A DNA stretch of 64,000 nucleotides from Maribacter sp. Lineage in GTDB: Bacteria; Bacteroidota; Bacteroidia; Flavobacteriales; Flavobacteriaceae. The notes below the pieces were generated by a model that had not been told where the DNA came from, did no database searches, and saw only the letters and a program-made list of their open reading frames with translations. Position numbers and translations under genes: made by a program. The stretch covers positions 47,021 to 111,020 of the forward strand of contig DRFI01000027.1 of the NCBI GenBank assembly GCA_011050675.1, given 5' to 3'. Below are positions 45,684-55,000 of the stretch, piece by piece. The first letter of the stretch is position 1. Every line of letters begins with the position of its first letter.

Positions 45684-46673
45684 ATGAGAAAAATTAAATG
45701 GGGTATAATTAGTACTGCATCCATAGCTATAGAACAGGTTGTACCTGCAATGCTAAAAGGTGAATTCAGCGAAGTAGTAGCTATTGCTTCAAGGGGTATC
45801 GCTAAGGCTGAGAAGGCAGCTAAAGAATTTAACATACCTAAGTTTTTTGGCTCTTATGAAGATTTGCTTAATGAAGATGAGATAGAAGCAGTATATATTC
45901 CTTTGCCTAACCATCTTCATGTAGAGTGGGCTATTATGGCGATAAATGCAGGAAAACATGTCTTGATCGAGAAGCCGATGGCTATGAATAGCCAGCAAGC
46001 TATAGAATTATTGAAAGAGTCCGAAAAGTACCCCGACCTTAAGATTATGGAAGCTTTTATGTACAAATTTCATCCTCAGTGGATTAAAGCTAAAGAACTA
46101 ATCGATACTGGTGAAATTGGAACCTTGAAAACTATACAATCTTCATTTTCTTTTTTTGATGACGATGCTGATAGTATTACAAATAATAAAGAGTTTGGCG
46201 GGGGTAGTTTAATGGATATTGGTTGTTATTCTATTTCTGTTTCGCGATTATTATTTGGCGAAGAACCAAAAAGTGTAATGTCTTCTATTGAATATCATCC
46301 AGAATATGAAGTAGATATTTTAGCGACAGGAATTCTTGAATTTGAAAATGGTAGCTCTTCCTTTTTTTGTGCTACACAATTAGATTATACGCAACAGGCT
46401 CAAATTTTTGGAACAAAAGGAAGTATTCGATTTGAGCTTCCTTTTAATCCACCAAACGATAGACCTTCTAAAATTTGGTTAACGAAAGATGAAGTAGTAA
46501 CTGAAATTGAGTTCGAATTATGTAACCAATATACATTGCAGGCAGACGCTTTTTCATTAGCTATAATAGAAAATAAAGCGACTCCGGTGAATTTAAGTGA
46601 TGCTATTAACAATATAATAGTAATAGAGAAACTACACGAAAGCCAAAAGACAGGTAGACGTGTTAATATTTAA
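45684..46673 (+). CDS. Gfo/Idh/MocA-family NAD(P)-dependent oxidoreductase
   Basis: This 329-residue cytoplasmic enzyme has a Rossmann N-domain (IKWGIISTASIAIEQVVPA, then YIPLPNHLHVEW) and the catalytic Lys in HVLIEKPMAMNS near residue 95. The C-terminal beta domain has SLMDIGCYSISVSRLLFG near 175, where Asp and the following aromatic/His position complete the active site (here Tyr-type). It resembles sugar 1-dehydrogenases and anhydrofructose reductases. It lies 56 bp after the symporter. It probably oxidises or reduces the imported sugar; exact substrate open. Confidence 0.9.
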   Translation: MRKIKWGIISTASIAIEQVVPAMLKGEFSEVVAIASRGIAKAEKAAKEFNIPKFFGSYEDLLNEDEIEAVYIPLPNHLHVEWAIMAINAGKHVLIEKPMAMNSQQAIELLKESEKYPDLKIMEAFMYKFHPQWIKAKELIDTGEIGTLKTIQSSFSFFDDDADSITNNKEFGGGSLMDIGCYSISVSRLLFGEEPKSVMSSIEYHPEYEVDILATGILEFENGSSSFFCATQLDYTQQAQIFGTKGSIRFELPFNPPNDRPSKIWLTKDEVVTEIEFELCNQYTLQADAFSLAIIENKATPVNLSDAINNIIVIEKLHESQKTGRRVNI

Positions 46674-46709
46674 AGTGAATGGCGTTAACAATATAGCTAA
46701 ATAAGAATA

Positions 46710-46740
46710 TTGGTTTTAAACTTTGTGAAAGATAGTTTTG
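46710..46740 (+). promoter_or_regulatory. Candidate promoter just before the 46742 gene
   Basis: TTG at 46710-46712 and TAGTTTTG at 46733-46740 are 20 bases apart, an exact match to TTG-N17-23-TAnnTTTG. The -7 box ends one base before the first ATG (46742), so if active, translation should begin at the in-frame ATG at 46757. Confidence 0.45.
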
Positions 46741-46741
46741 A

Positions 46742-48160
46742 ATGGAGAATAAATTTATGATAAAGATATTAAAGTGTCTTTCGATTTTTTTGATGGTATT
46801 TTCAATGCCCTTCACCTTACAAGCACAACATAAACATGCTAATGGCGAAGAGCATTCTAGTCACTCTCATTATACGAAACATGACACTACCCCAGCACAT
46901 AAATTGATATATCCATCAAATACCCCTGATCGTATTATTTCTAACCTTACCGAAGATGCTGCACATACATTTGCTGTGAATTGGCGTACTGATCAACAGG
47001 TGACGAATGGAGTTGTAGAGGTTGCTTTGGCAACTGATGGTCCTGAGTTTTTATTACGCGACGTTCTTAAGATTAATGCGGTTTCTGAAAAATTTGAAAA
47101 TCAAAATAGGAATGAACCTCTTGTTAGAGCTTATTATCATTCTGCATTAATAAAAAATTTACAACCCAATACCACTTATGTATATAGAGTTGGTAACGGG
47201 CAAAAAGATGATGGTTATTGGAGCGAATGGTTTCAAATTACAACTGCTCGAACAGATATGAAAGAACCTTTTAGTTTTATCTATTTTGGCGATGCACAAA
47301 ACGATGTAAAATCCTTATGGTCTAGGGTTATTCGTAATTCATACCGTCAATTTCCGCAAGTAGATTTTATGTTACATGCCGGTGATTTGATAAGCGATAG
47401 AGATTCCAATTTGGAGTGGGGTGAATGGTTTCATGCAGGTAGTTTTATTCACGCTACTGTACCAAGTGTTATGACGCCTGGAAATCATGAATATAGAGAT
47501 GGTGTTTTAACTTCTTTATGGAAACCGCAGTTTACCTTACCTGAAAATGGTCCCATTGAAGAATTAAAAGAAACCTGTTTTGTAATTGACTATCAAGACA
47601 TGAAATTAATTTCTATTGATAGCGAAGGTTTTGATGAAAGTATGGAGGCGAGAGTAGCCCAAGTAAAATGGCTAGATTCTGTATTACAATCAAATACCAA
47701 AAAATGGATAACAATAACAACACATTACCCAGTATATTCTACGAAACAAGGTAGAGATAATTGGGAGCTAAGAGAAGCTATAAAACCTTTGATAGATAAA
47801 TACGAGGTAGATTTAGTGTTACAGGGTCATGATCATACTTATGCAAGAGGTTTCCCAGAAAATGAAGGCAAAGGTTTAACTGTAGTAAAAGATGCAGGTA
47901 CTGTTTATGCCGTATCTGTAAGTGGGCCAAAAATGTATGAATCAGAAGATCAGGAATGGATGGTTAGAAGAGGAGAGTATACTCAACTTTTTCAGATTAT
48001 TACAGTTACTGAGAATACTATAAGCTATGGTGCGTATACGCCAATAGGTACATTGTATGATGCCTTCGAAATTATAAAAAAGAAGGGTAAAAAGAAAGTG
48101 ATAAACAAAGTGCCTGACAGTCTAATAAGGTTAAAAAGTGATTTTGTAGAGCCAAAGTAA
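46742..48160 (+). CDS. Secreted purple-acid-phosphatase-like phosphoesterase with His-rich linker
   Basis: This 472-residue protein (467 if started at 46757) has a signal peptide ending TLQAQ, then a histidine-rich stretch (HKHANGEEHSSHSHYTKHD, residues 30-49), a fibronectin-like purple acid phosphatase N-domain (about 60-170) and the dinuclear metal domain: YFGDAQND near residue 181, HAGDLISD near 217, TPGNHEYRDG near 245, TTHYPVYS near 326 and QGHDHTYARG near 361. The His-rich segment may bind zinc, copper or iron, for metal loading or scavenging; this is inference. It is the last gene of the aldolase copy 2 group but may have its own promoter. Confidence 0.87.
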   Translation: MENKFMIKILKCLSIFLMVFSMPFTLQAQHKHANGEEHSSHSHYTKHDTTPAHKLIYPSNTPDRIISNLTEDAAHTFAVNWRTDQQVTNGVVEVALATDGPEFLLRDVLKINAVSEKFENQNRNEPLVRAYYHSALIKNLQPNTTYVYRVGNGQKDDGYWSEWFQITTARTDMKEPFSFIYFGDAQNDVKSLWSRVIRNSYRQFPQVDFMLHAGDLISDRDSNLEWGEWFHAGSFIHATVPSVMTPGNHEYRDGVLTSLWKPQFTLPENGPIEELKETCFVIDYQDMKLISIDSEGFDESMEARVAQVKWLDSVLQSNTKKWITITTHYPVYSTKQGRDNWELREAIKPLIDKYEVDLVLQGHDHTYARGFPENEGKGLTVVKDAGTVYAVSVSGPKMYESEDQEWMVRRGEYTQLFQIITVTENTISYGAYTPIGTLYDAFEIIKKKGKKKVINKVPDSLIRLKSDFVEPK

Positions 48161-48264
48161 ATAAGGGTCTGTAAAAAGAAACGGCAACGAATCAATGGTC
48201 CTGAAAATATTATTTATTTCATATTATTCTTCTTTGTCTAAGGTCATTATTTAAATAATGAAAC

Positions 48265-49464
48265 TTATAGTAAAGTATCAAGGTCAAAAGAATAAATGTT
48301 ACCCAAGTTATCGGAGAAAAATATTAGTTTGACTTGATCTACTGTAAAACTGGCTTTACTTGACGTTGTATCACCATTTTTACCATCTATTTTGGTTTTT
48401 AGTTGAATAAGTTCCTTAAACTGCCAGTGACCTTTTTTTGAGATTATTTCATTTACAGAAATGTAATACAGCTTACTCACTTTATTTTTTACTGAATGTA
48501 TTTCAAATATTCTTCCAGATTGAATATGATTAATTATAGGACGACTAGGGCTTAATTCTGAATTAAGGTTTTCGTACGGTATATTGGTCCATTTGCCTTT
48601 TTTATCTCTTAATCGTAATACAAATTGGGGTTGATTTATTTTGTCCACACTGTTTTTGGTAACCATAGCTAGTTTCCCATTTTTAAATACCGTAGCGTTT
48701 AAATGATCGTCAGCATTGTTGTCGCCTTTCTGTATTGTTATAGGGATAGACCATTTACTAATAGGGTCACCATCAAAATGAATAACCTCATTCATAGTTT
48801 CAGTGTTTTGGTTTGACCATATTACTGATACTTGTTTTTTTAGACTTACAATTAAAGAAATATCATCTATATTTATATCATCCGCTACAGTAAATGGATT
48901 CGACCAATCGCTACCATTGAAAGAATGCCAAACCATGATTTTCTCATTCATATCTGCACAAACCCAAAATTGGTTTTTTGAATCTTTGGTTATGGTAGCA
49001 GTTTCAATAGATTGGCATTCTTTTGGAATGGGAAGATTAGCCTTCCATATATTTTTATATGCCTCATGCTCTTGAGAATATGTTATTCGTACTACATTTA
49101 ATGCGCATTCGCTAACAAAAACAATATGGGCATCATTGCCTTCAGCCAATACGTCAGCTCGACTAGGTAAATTATGCCATACTTGATTGATAGTAGATTG
49201 GCTCGTCCATCCTAAAGAGTCTTTTTTTAAAAGTTTAGGGCCGTCTTCGTCGCCTACTATTAACCATTGCCCATAATCATTTGTCCATGATTTAGATTGA
49301 GGTTTGTCGGCTGTAGCGTCGCTGTAATTAACCTTGAATATGGGATTCAAATATATTTCTGGAGTACTTTTTTTTTGCGAATACACTTCATTCCAACCTA
49401 TAAATAGACATAAAAATGACGGAAATAAAAGCGAAATTGTTTTTAATTTTATTGAATTGGTCAT
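48265..49464 (-). CDS. Secreted beta-propeller protein, BNR-like, function unknown
   Basis: This 399-residue secreted protein has a signal peptide ending EVYSQ. The body has repeated W-x-x-P and GSDWSNPF-like blade motifs (FNGSDWSNPFTVADD near 185, SKWSIPITI near 235, KGKWTNIPYEN near 290), consistent with a sialidase-fold or WD-like propeller, but clear Asp boxes and catalytic arginines are missing. I do not recognise a family. It lies 129 bp downstream of the FG-GAP protein gene on the same strand, so the two secreted propellers may be expressed together. Confidence 0.7.
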   Translation of the reverse strand: MTNSIKLKTISLLFPSFLCLFIGWNEVYSQKKSTPEIYLNPIFKVNYSDATADKPQSKSWTNDYGQWLIVGDEDGPKLLKKDSLGWTSQSTINQVWHNLPSRADVLAEGNDAHIVFVSECALNVVRITYSQEHEAYKNIWKANLPIPKECQSIETATITKDSKNQFWVCADMNEKIMVWHSFNGSDWSNPFTVADDINIDDISLIVSLKKQVSVIWSNQNTETMNEVIHFDGDPISKWSIPITIQKGDNNADDHLNATVFKNGKLAMVTKNSVDKINQPQFVLRLRDKKGKWTNIPYENLNSELSPSRPIINHIQSGRIFEIHSVKNKVSKLYYISVNEIISKKGHWQFKELIQLKTKIDGKNGDTTSSKASFTVDQVKLIFFSDNLGNIYSFDLDTLL

Positions 49465-49593
49465 TTAGAAAAATTTAATTGGTAAACTAATTTACTCTAT
49501 GAAAAGGGTTCTTTAAATAAAAGATGTTATTTAGATAATAGCATATTTCATAAAGATTATTGAAATCATACAAGTAGGTATAATTCAATAAGT

Positions 49594-51573
49594 TTAATCG
49601 TTTTTCCAATAGTAGAAATAACCATCTTCGGCACCCAAGAGCAAATCGGGCTTTCCTTTTTTGTCCCAGTTAACGATAGTAGGACTGGTGGTATGGCCAG
49701 CAAGTTTTTTATTCGATAAATCACCTTTAAAATTAAAGTTGACCGTTTTTGAGTTGGCTTCTTCACCCATATTTTCTAGGAGCCCTGCATTTATTCCATT
49801 TATCAAAATATCGATATCGCCATCTTGATCCCAATCGGTAAAAGCCAGTTTTCGTCTACCGCTTGCTCCATATTTTTGTTCATTGAGTCTTAATGGACCG
49901 TTTGATTTATCTATTAATATGTTTTTACGATCAAATGTACCGTTGCTAGAGTTAAAGATGCGCTGACCCGGTTTTAATAGAAGTTCATTTTTAATTTTAT
50001 ATCGTTCATGAAAGCTTAAATAACCATCAATGTCCAATACTATCAAATCCATTAAACCATCTTTGTTCCAATCTATGGCAGTAGGAGTAGTTCTCCATTG
50101 AGTAGCTAAAGAGTTTGGTTCTGGATCCCACCAGTACCAATCGGGTTTGGGTGTTTCGCCATTCCATTGCACATGAATGGGTTTTTCAGGACAAAGTTTT
50201 GGGTTTCCTTTTGTGCCTATATTTTCGTACCAAATAATTTTTCCCCATATTGAGTTTACGATGATATCCTTTAATCCATCATTATTCCAGTCTTCTACCG
50301 ACAAAGTAGTGTAGCCCCATTTTGCTTCACAAGGACCTTGAATAGAACCATTATCTCCTGCTTGAATTCTTATAGTTTTATTTTCAGAGGATAATAATTT
50401 TGGGGCATCCCATTTGGGAGTATCCTTCCCATCCAAATTTTCAATAAATGCGATGTATCCTGCGGAATTACCACAGATTAAATCTTCATCACCATCATCG
50501 TCCCAATCGGTACTAAAAGGAGTGACTAGTGCACCGAATTTCACGTACTCAGCCTGTTGCTGAAAGTATTTCGGGGTATTGAAAATAGGCATGTTGTTCT
50601 TAATCTTTCCAGTATTCTCGATAAAAGCTACCCTGCCATCTTCATCACCTACAATCAGGTCGATGTCCCCATCCTTATCCCAGTCTAAAGAAACGGGTAA
50701 AATCATTTCAAGGTCCATTGTTATTATGCCTGTATCATTTGCTAAGTACTTGCCCTTCGCATATTTTGGTTTTTCTCGAGTGCCTATATTTTCGAACCAT
50801 GTAAATTTATCCATGAATTCACCACAGATAATATCTAAATCTCCATCATTATCGTAATCGTCGAAATTAGGAGTGGGGGCTCCATAGACATCAATAGGTA
50901 CACCGCCTGCAGTAATCTTATTTTTTAGTTCATAGGTGCCGTTTACGTTTTCAATTAAATACACATAACCGTGAAGTGGTCCGTTCGTCCAGGCTCCATT
51001 ATCATTAAACGCATTATCCCAGCCGTAATCTTCGCCATCTTGAATACCAACAATGATATCTAAATCACCATCATTTTCGTAATCAACATATTTCCACTGG
51101 TTGAATCGTATTTTATTATGGAGTTTATCAAAGGCATCCTTAGGGTATAGTATTTCAGATTTATCGGCAAATGTATTTTTAAAATCTATTAATTCCTCGC
51201 CTGGTCGTAAAAAACGAGGCTCTCCATTTACATAAGATACTTGTATGTGCTTTACGGGGTCATCACTAACTTTAACTGGAGGGGCAAACACCGGAAAAGA
51301 ATCACCACTAGTATTTTCAAAAAAGAAGATACCATTAAAAGGTACATCGCTACAAGAAACCAATAAATCGTAGTCCCCATCATTATCGTAGTCTATAGGT
51401 AGCGGTGAAGCCCATAATCCAACTCCAAGATCTACTGTTAAGTCTGGGTTGTTGTATTGTAATCTTTCGAACTTGGCTGAGTTTGTGGATATTGGGGCAC
51501 TTGTTTCATCACTTACACCATAAGCTAGAATAAAGAATAAATAAGCTAAAAATAATGGTTTGTTCCAATTCAT
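49594..51573 (-). CDS. Secreted FG-GAP/VCBS repeat protein
   Basis: I place the start at ATG 51573 (MNWNKPLFLAYLFFILAYG), which gives a signal peptide; the longer in-frame ATG at 51678 adds 35 residues ahead of it with no secretion feature. Length 659 residues. At least eight calcium-loop repeats of the DxDxDGxxD type are spread over the protein (DNDGDYDLLV, ENDGDLDIIVG, DNDGDLDIICG, DKDGDIDLIVG, DDDGDEDLICG, NNDGLKDIIV, NKDGLMDLIV, DQDGDIDILI), with a decayed ninth (DKKGKPDLLLG) near the end. This predicts one or two calcium-stabilised propellers outside the cell. No catalytic domain is evident; adhesion or glycan binding is possible. Confidence 0.85.
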   Translation of the reverse strand: MNWNKPLFLAYLFFILAYGVSDETSAPISTNSAKFERLQYNNPDLTVDLGVGLWASPLPIDYDNDGDYDLLVSCSDVPFNGIFFFENTSGDSFPVFAPPVKVSDDPVKHIQVSYVNGEPRFLRPGEELIDFKNTFADKSEILYPKDAFDKLHNKIRFNQWKYVDYENDGDLDIIVGIQDGEDYGWDNAFNDNGAWTNGPLHGYVYLIENVNGTYELKNKITAGGVPIDVYGAPTPNFDDYDNDGDLDIICGEFMDKFTWFENIGTREKPKYAKGKYLANDTGIITMDLEMILPVSLDWDKDGDIDLIVGDEDGRVAFIENTGKIKNNMPIFNTPKYFQQQAEYVKFGALVTPFSTDWDDDGDEDLICGNSAGYIAFIENLDGKDTPKWDAPKLLSSENKTIRIQAGDNGSIQGPCEAKWGYTTLSVEDWNNDGLKDIIVNSIWGKIIWYENIGTKGNPKLCPEKPIHVQWNGETPKPDWYWWDPEPNSLATQWRTTPTAIDWNKDGLMDLIVLDIDGYLSFHERYKIKNELLLKPGQRIFNSSNGTFDRKNILIDKSNGPLRLNEQKYGASGRRKLAFTDWDQDGDIDILINGINAGLLENMGEEANSKTVNFNFKGDLSNKKLAGHTTSPTIVNWDKKGKPDLLLGAEDGYFYYWKND

Positions 51574-51899
51574 GATGTATAAATTCAAGTTTGAATAAAA
51601 ATAGTGATGCTTAGTGTGTGGTACAACATGATTTTTGATATTATTATATGGAAACTTAACCTTTTTGTGAAATTTCATTTTTTCATATAAGCAAAGGATA
51701 ATCTTAGCTTTGTTATTAGAACTTGTCTTATTAGCTCATAATTATAAAGTTTTAATAAGTAAAACCAATTTTTTCAAAAAATTATTCAATAATTATGTTT
51801 TTAAGATTAGGGTAAAATACCATGTATTTTAATCAATAATGATGAAACAAGCACAGTGCTATATGGGTAATTTTAGCGACTGATTTAATTCTGTGTATT
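51574..51899. other. Divergent intergenic region
   Basis: This 326-bp gap lies between the FG-GAP gene (minus) and the propeller/toroid gene (plus). A TAGCTTTG (TAnnTTTG) at 51705-51712 on the plus strand could be a -7 element, but it lies 187 bp from the ATG and has no TTG at normal spacing. Nothing else supported. Confidence 0.35.
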
Positions 51900-54101
51900 A
51901 TGAGAAAACTAATAATTATTGTAGGTCTTATTTTTTCAATGCTTACAAATGCTCAAGAGTATAAAGATGTACCATATCTTCAAGATTACGCTGTAAAATT
52001 TGCGCTGAATGATGCGAATAAAGGCGCAACGCTATTACAGATTAGAAGCGACCGGAATTTGGCGATAAAAATGCTTTCTGATAATGGTCTTTTAAATGCA
52101 TATGAAAATGAATTGTCATCAGATATGCAGTACAGACCGCTAACAGATATGAAAATAGTTGCTTTCGACAACTATCAAAAGCAATACGTTTATTTGACTG
52201 ACACCTCTGTTTTAAGTAATGCATGGGGTGGTACTTTTGAAGTGGAACATGGTATTCAGAAACCAACTCATTTTGTAATGGGTTCAGATTTTAACTCTTT
52301 AGTGACATCGTCAAATGAAATTAAATTAATTAATAGAGAAGGAAAGGTGATTTGGGAAGCTAATCAAATTGGATTGAACCCTATTTCACTACACTTTGAT
52401 GTTAAGCAAGGTCGTTTTTTACTTTTGAGCGATAATGCTATTTATGTGATTACTCTTGCAAATCCTGAATTAAAAAAAATATTCTCCGGATCAAATCTAA
52501 CTGCTATGGCGGTTTATAATAATGATATTGTAGTTGGTACCAATAATGGTATAATTACCTTATCAGGAATGACGGCAACAGAAAGTGAAGTCAATCAAAA
52601 ATTACCTTGGACAGAGATTACGGCACTTGAAAGTATTAATGAAGAACTTTGGTTTGGATCTACTAAAGGAGCGTTTAAGTTACGTAAAGATGGAAAATAC
52701 GATTACTATGCATCAGAGCGTTGGTTGGTTGATGATGAGGTTATTGATATTGCCGAGGGACCTGAGAATAGTGTACTAATAGCTACCAAAACAGGTTTGT
52801 CTCAAATAAAATTTGTGTCGATGACCTTGGCTGAAAAAGCTGAGTATTTTCAAAAAATTCAACGATTGCGTCATATTCGATATGGTCTTACTGCTAATCT
52901 TGAATTGAAAATACCTGGTGACTTAACAACTGGTTATTATCATGATACTGATAATGATGGTTTATGGACATCTATGTATTTGGCTGGGGAGTTATATCGC
53001 TATGCGGTAACAAAAGATGAAGATGCAAAGCAAAATGCATATGAAGCTTTTGAAGCAATGGAAAGGTTAACTGCACTTCCTCCTATGCATGGTTTTCCAG
53101 CAAGATCTTTTGAACGTGATGGTTATGAAGTTGGTTTGCATGCCAACGGTTTTTCCGAAGAATGGTATAAAAAACATGTAGCTGAAAATGGAAGAATATG
53201 GCAATTAGCAGAGGATAAAAAATGGCGTTGGAAATCTACCACGAGTAGTGATGAAACTTGTGGACACTTTTATGTTCATGCACTTTTTGCTGAATTAGCG
53301 CCGGATCAAGAATGGAAAGACCGCGCGATACATCAAATAAAAATTCAGATGGATCATATTATGGATAATAATTGGTATTTGGTTGATTGGAATGGTAAGC
53401 CAACTGCGTGGGGTAAATGGAATCCAAAATATGTAAATAGCTTTCCTATAAATGTCGGCGATAGAAGATTAAATTCTACACTAATTCTTTCTTTTTTACA
53501 AACCACATATCATTTTACAAAAGATGAAAAATATAAGAAGGCAGCTCTCAAGTTAATCAAGAGATATGGTTATGATGAAAATGCAAATAGACCAGCAACT
53601 ACAATCGGCTTTGAAGAAGGAGAGTATTTGAGTGACAAATGGAACCATTCCGATGATGAAATGTATTTTTTAACTATCCCAAGTTTTGTTAATTATTCGT
53701 TTACTGAAGAACAGCGATTAAAGCATTTCGAAACTGTAAAAAGCCATTGGGAAATTGAACGTTCAGAAAAAAATCCGTTGTGGAATTACTTATTTGCATT
53801 AACAGGTGCAGCGAAAGTTGATGTTGAAGAATCTGCTTGGAATCTGCGTGAATATCCGATGGATATGATTGATTGGAAAATTGATAATAGTCATCGTAAA
53901 GATTTAGTTGAAATTGAGCCGAATTTTAGAAGTCAAACCTATTCAGAAGTATTACCTCCAGACGAACGTGTTTTGCATAAACACAATGGTGCATATAGAA
54001 ATAATGGAGGCAGTGGTATGCAAGAATACGCACCTTATATTTACCTGTTGCCTTATTGGGCAGGTCGCTATGCAGATTTAATTAGTGAGCCTAAACAATA
54101 A
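51900..54101 (+). CDS. Secreted beta-propeller plus helical-toroid protein, paralogue of the first gene
   Basis: This 733-residue secreted protein has a signal peptide ending SMLTNAQ. Residues about 50-310 look like a propeller (RPLTDMKIVAFDN, KVIWEANQIG, NNDIVVGTNNGII, LWFGSTKGAFKLRK). Residues about 340-730 are helix-rich with conserved aromatic/acidic blocks: DTDNDGLWTSMYLAGELYRY near 350, HGFPARSFERDGY near 396, WRWKSTTSSDETCGHFYVHA near 440, GKPTAWGKWNPKYVNSFP near 500 and RNNGGSGMQEYAPYIYLLPY near the end. The Trp/His/Glu-rich blocks resemble active sites of (alpha/alpha) toroid glycan hydrolases and lyases, so an enzyme is plausible, but I cannot name the family. It precedes the glycerophosphodiesterase by 38 bp. 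Confidence 0.78.
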   Translation: MRKLIIIVGLIFSMLTNAQEYKDVPYLQDYAVKFALNDANKGATLLQIRSDRNLAIKMLSDNGLLNAYENELSSDMQYRPLTDMKIVAFDNYQKQYVYLTDTSVLSNAWGGTFEVEHGIQKPTHFVMGSDFNSLVTSSNEIKLINREGKVIWEANQIGLNPISLHFDVKQGRFLLLSDNAIYVITLANPELKKIFSGSNLTAMAVYNNDIVVGTNNGIITLSGMTATESEVNQKLPWTEITALESINEELWFGSTKGAFKLRKDGKYDYYASERWLVDDEVIDIAEGPENSVLIATKTGLSQIKFVSMTLAEKAEYFQKIQRLRHIRYGLTANLELKIPGDLTTGYYHDTDNDGLWTSMYLAGELYRYAVTKDEDAKQNAYEAFEAMERLTALPPMHGFPARSFERDGYEVGLHANGFSEEWYKKHVAENGRIWQLAEDKKWRWKSTTSSDETCGHFYVHALFAELAPDQEWKDRAIHQIKIQMDHIMDNNWYLVDWNGKPTAWGKWNPKYVNSFPINVGDRRLNSTLILSFLQTTYHFTKDEKYKKAALKLIKRYGYDENANRPATTIGFEEGEYLSDKWNHSDDEMYFLTIPSFVNYSFTEEQRLKHFETVKSHWEIERSEKNPLWNYLFALTGAAKVDVEESAWNLREYPMDMIDWKIDNSHRKDLVEIEPNFRSQTYSEVLPPDERVLHKHNGAYRNNGGSGMQEYAPYIYLLPYWAGRYADLISEPKQ

Positions 54102-54139
54102 AGAGTTTGTAGATTTTTTTTAAATGAAAACCATAAAAA

Positions 54140-55000
54140 ATGAAAAATTATAAGTATTTAATTCTTTTCGTTGGGATCTTTTTCGTGTCCTGTGCCAGTC
54201 TAAAAAACACGACAGATTTACCTGAAGTTTTACATTTGTTTTATGACTCAAATGCTAATACTGTTTTGGTGGCTGCCCATCGAGGAGCACACAATGGTAA
54301 TTTTGAAAATTCTATTGCTTCAACAAAACATGCAATAAAAATCGGTGTTGATGTAATTGAAGCTGATGTAAAAACAACCAAAGATGGGTATCTAATTTTA
54401 ATGCATGATTCTAGTATCGATAGAACTACTACCGGAAAAGGTGAAGTTGAGGATTTAACTTTGGCTGAAATCAGAAAGTATAAACTTAAAGCACCTTATG
54501 GAAGAATTAGTAAAGAAGTCGTTCCAACCTTTGAAGAATTTTTAAAAGTAACCAAAGGTAAAATTATGGTAGATGTCGATATGAAAACTGATAATGTAAA
54601 GGGTATTTTAAAGGTAGTTCATGCCCTTGATATGCAGAAAGAGGTATTTTATTTTGACAATGATTATGATCAATTAGATTTAATAAAGGAGATTGATAAG
54701 TCGGCGCAACTTATGCCACGGGCCTATTCATTACAAATGGCAGATTCTGCTATTGTGAAGTATGCTCCGCCAGTCGTTCATATTGATTCAAAATTCAATA
54801 CCAAAGAAGTTGGTGATTTATTAAAAAATAACAATTCTAGAATATGGATAAATACGTTGGGAGAAAAAGATGCGCTTATTCGATATGGTAAAGGAGAAGA
54901 GGTTATTCAAGAACTGATTAAGTATGGTGCGAACATTATTCAAACCGATGAGCCTGAAATGCTTTTGGAATTATTAAGAAACAATGGTTTACATAAGTAA
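54140..55000 (+). CDS. Glycerophosphodiester phosphodiesterase lipoprotein
   Basis: This 286-residue lipoprotein (FVGIFFVSC) has the GDPD TIM-barrel motifs: AAHRGAHNGNFENS near residue 47 (catalytic His, Arg, Asn), VIEADVKTTKDGYLILMHD near 72 (metal Glu/Asp and second catalytic His) and DRTTTGKGEVEDLTL. It hydrolyses glycerophosphodiesters to glycerol-3-phosphate and an alcohol, or related phosphodiesters. It should act in the periplasm or at the surface. It lies 38 bp after the propeller/toroid gene and is the last gene of the catabolic region. Confidence 0.9.
   Translation: MKNYKYLILFVGIFFVSCASLKNTTDLPEVLHLFYDSNANTVLVAAHRGAHNGNFENSIASTKHAIKIGVDVIEADVKTTKDGYLILMHDSSIDRTTTGKGEVEDLTLAEIRKYKLKAPYGRISKEVVPTFEEFLKVTKGKIMVDVDMKTDNVKGILKVVHALDMQKEVFYFDNDYDQLDLIKEIDKSAQLMPRAYSLQMADSAIVKYAPPVVHIDSKFNTKEVGDLLKNNNSRIWINTLGEKDALIRYGKGEEVIQELIKYGANIIQTDEPEMLLELLRNNGLHK

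Noticed and set aside
48244..48261. 18-bp palindrome TCATTATTTAAATAATGA between converging genes
   Set aside because: Pure A/T-rich self-complementarity with no T tract or GC stem; expected by chance in this composition, so not called as terminator or operator.
51574..51678. Long N-terminus of the FG-GAP gene
   Set aside because: The 35 extra residues are basic and His/Tyr-rich, with no secretion feature; the signal peptide begins at the ATG at 51573.
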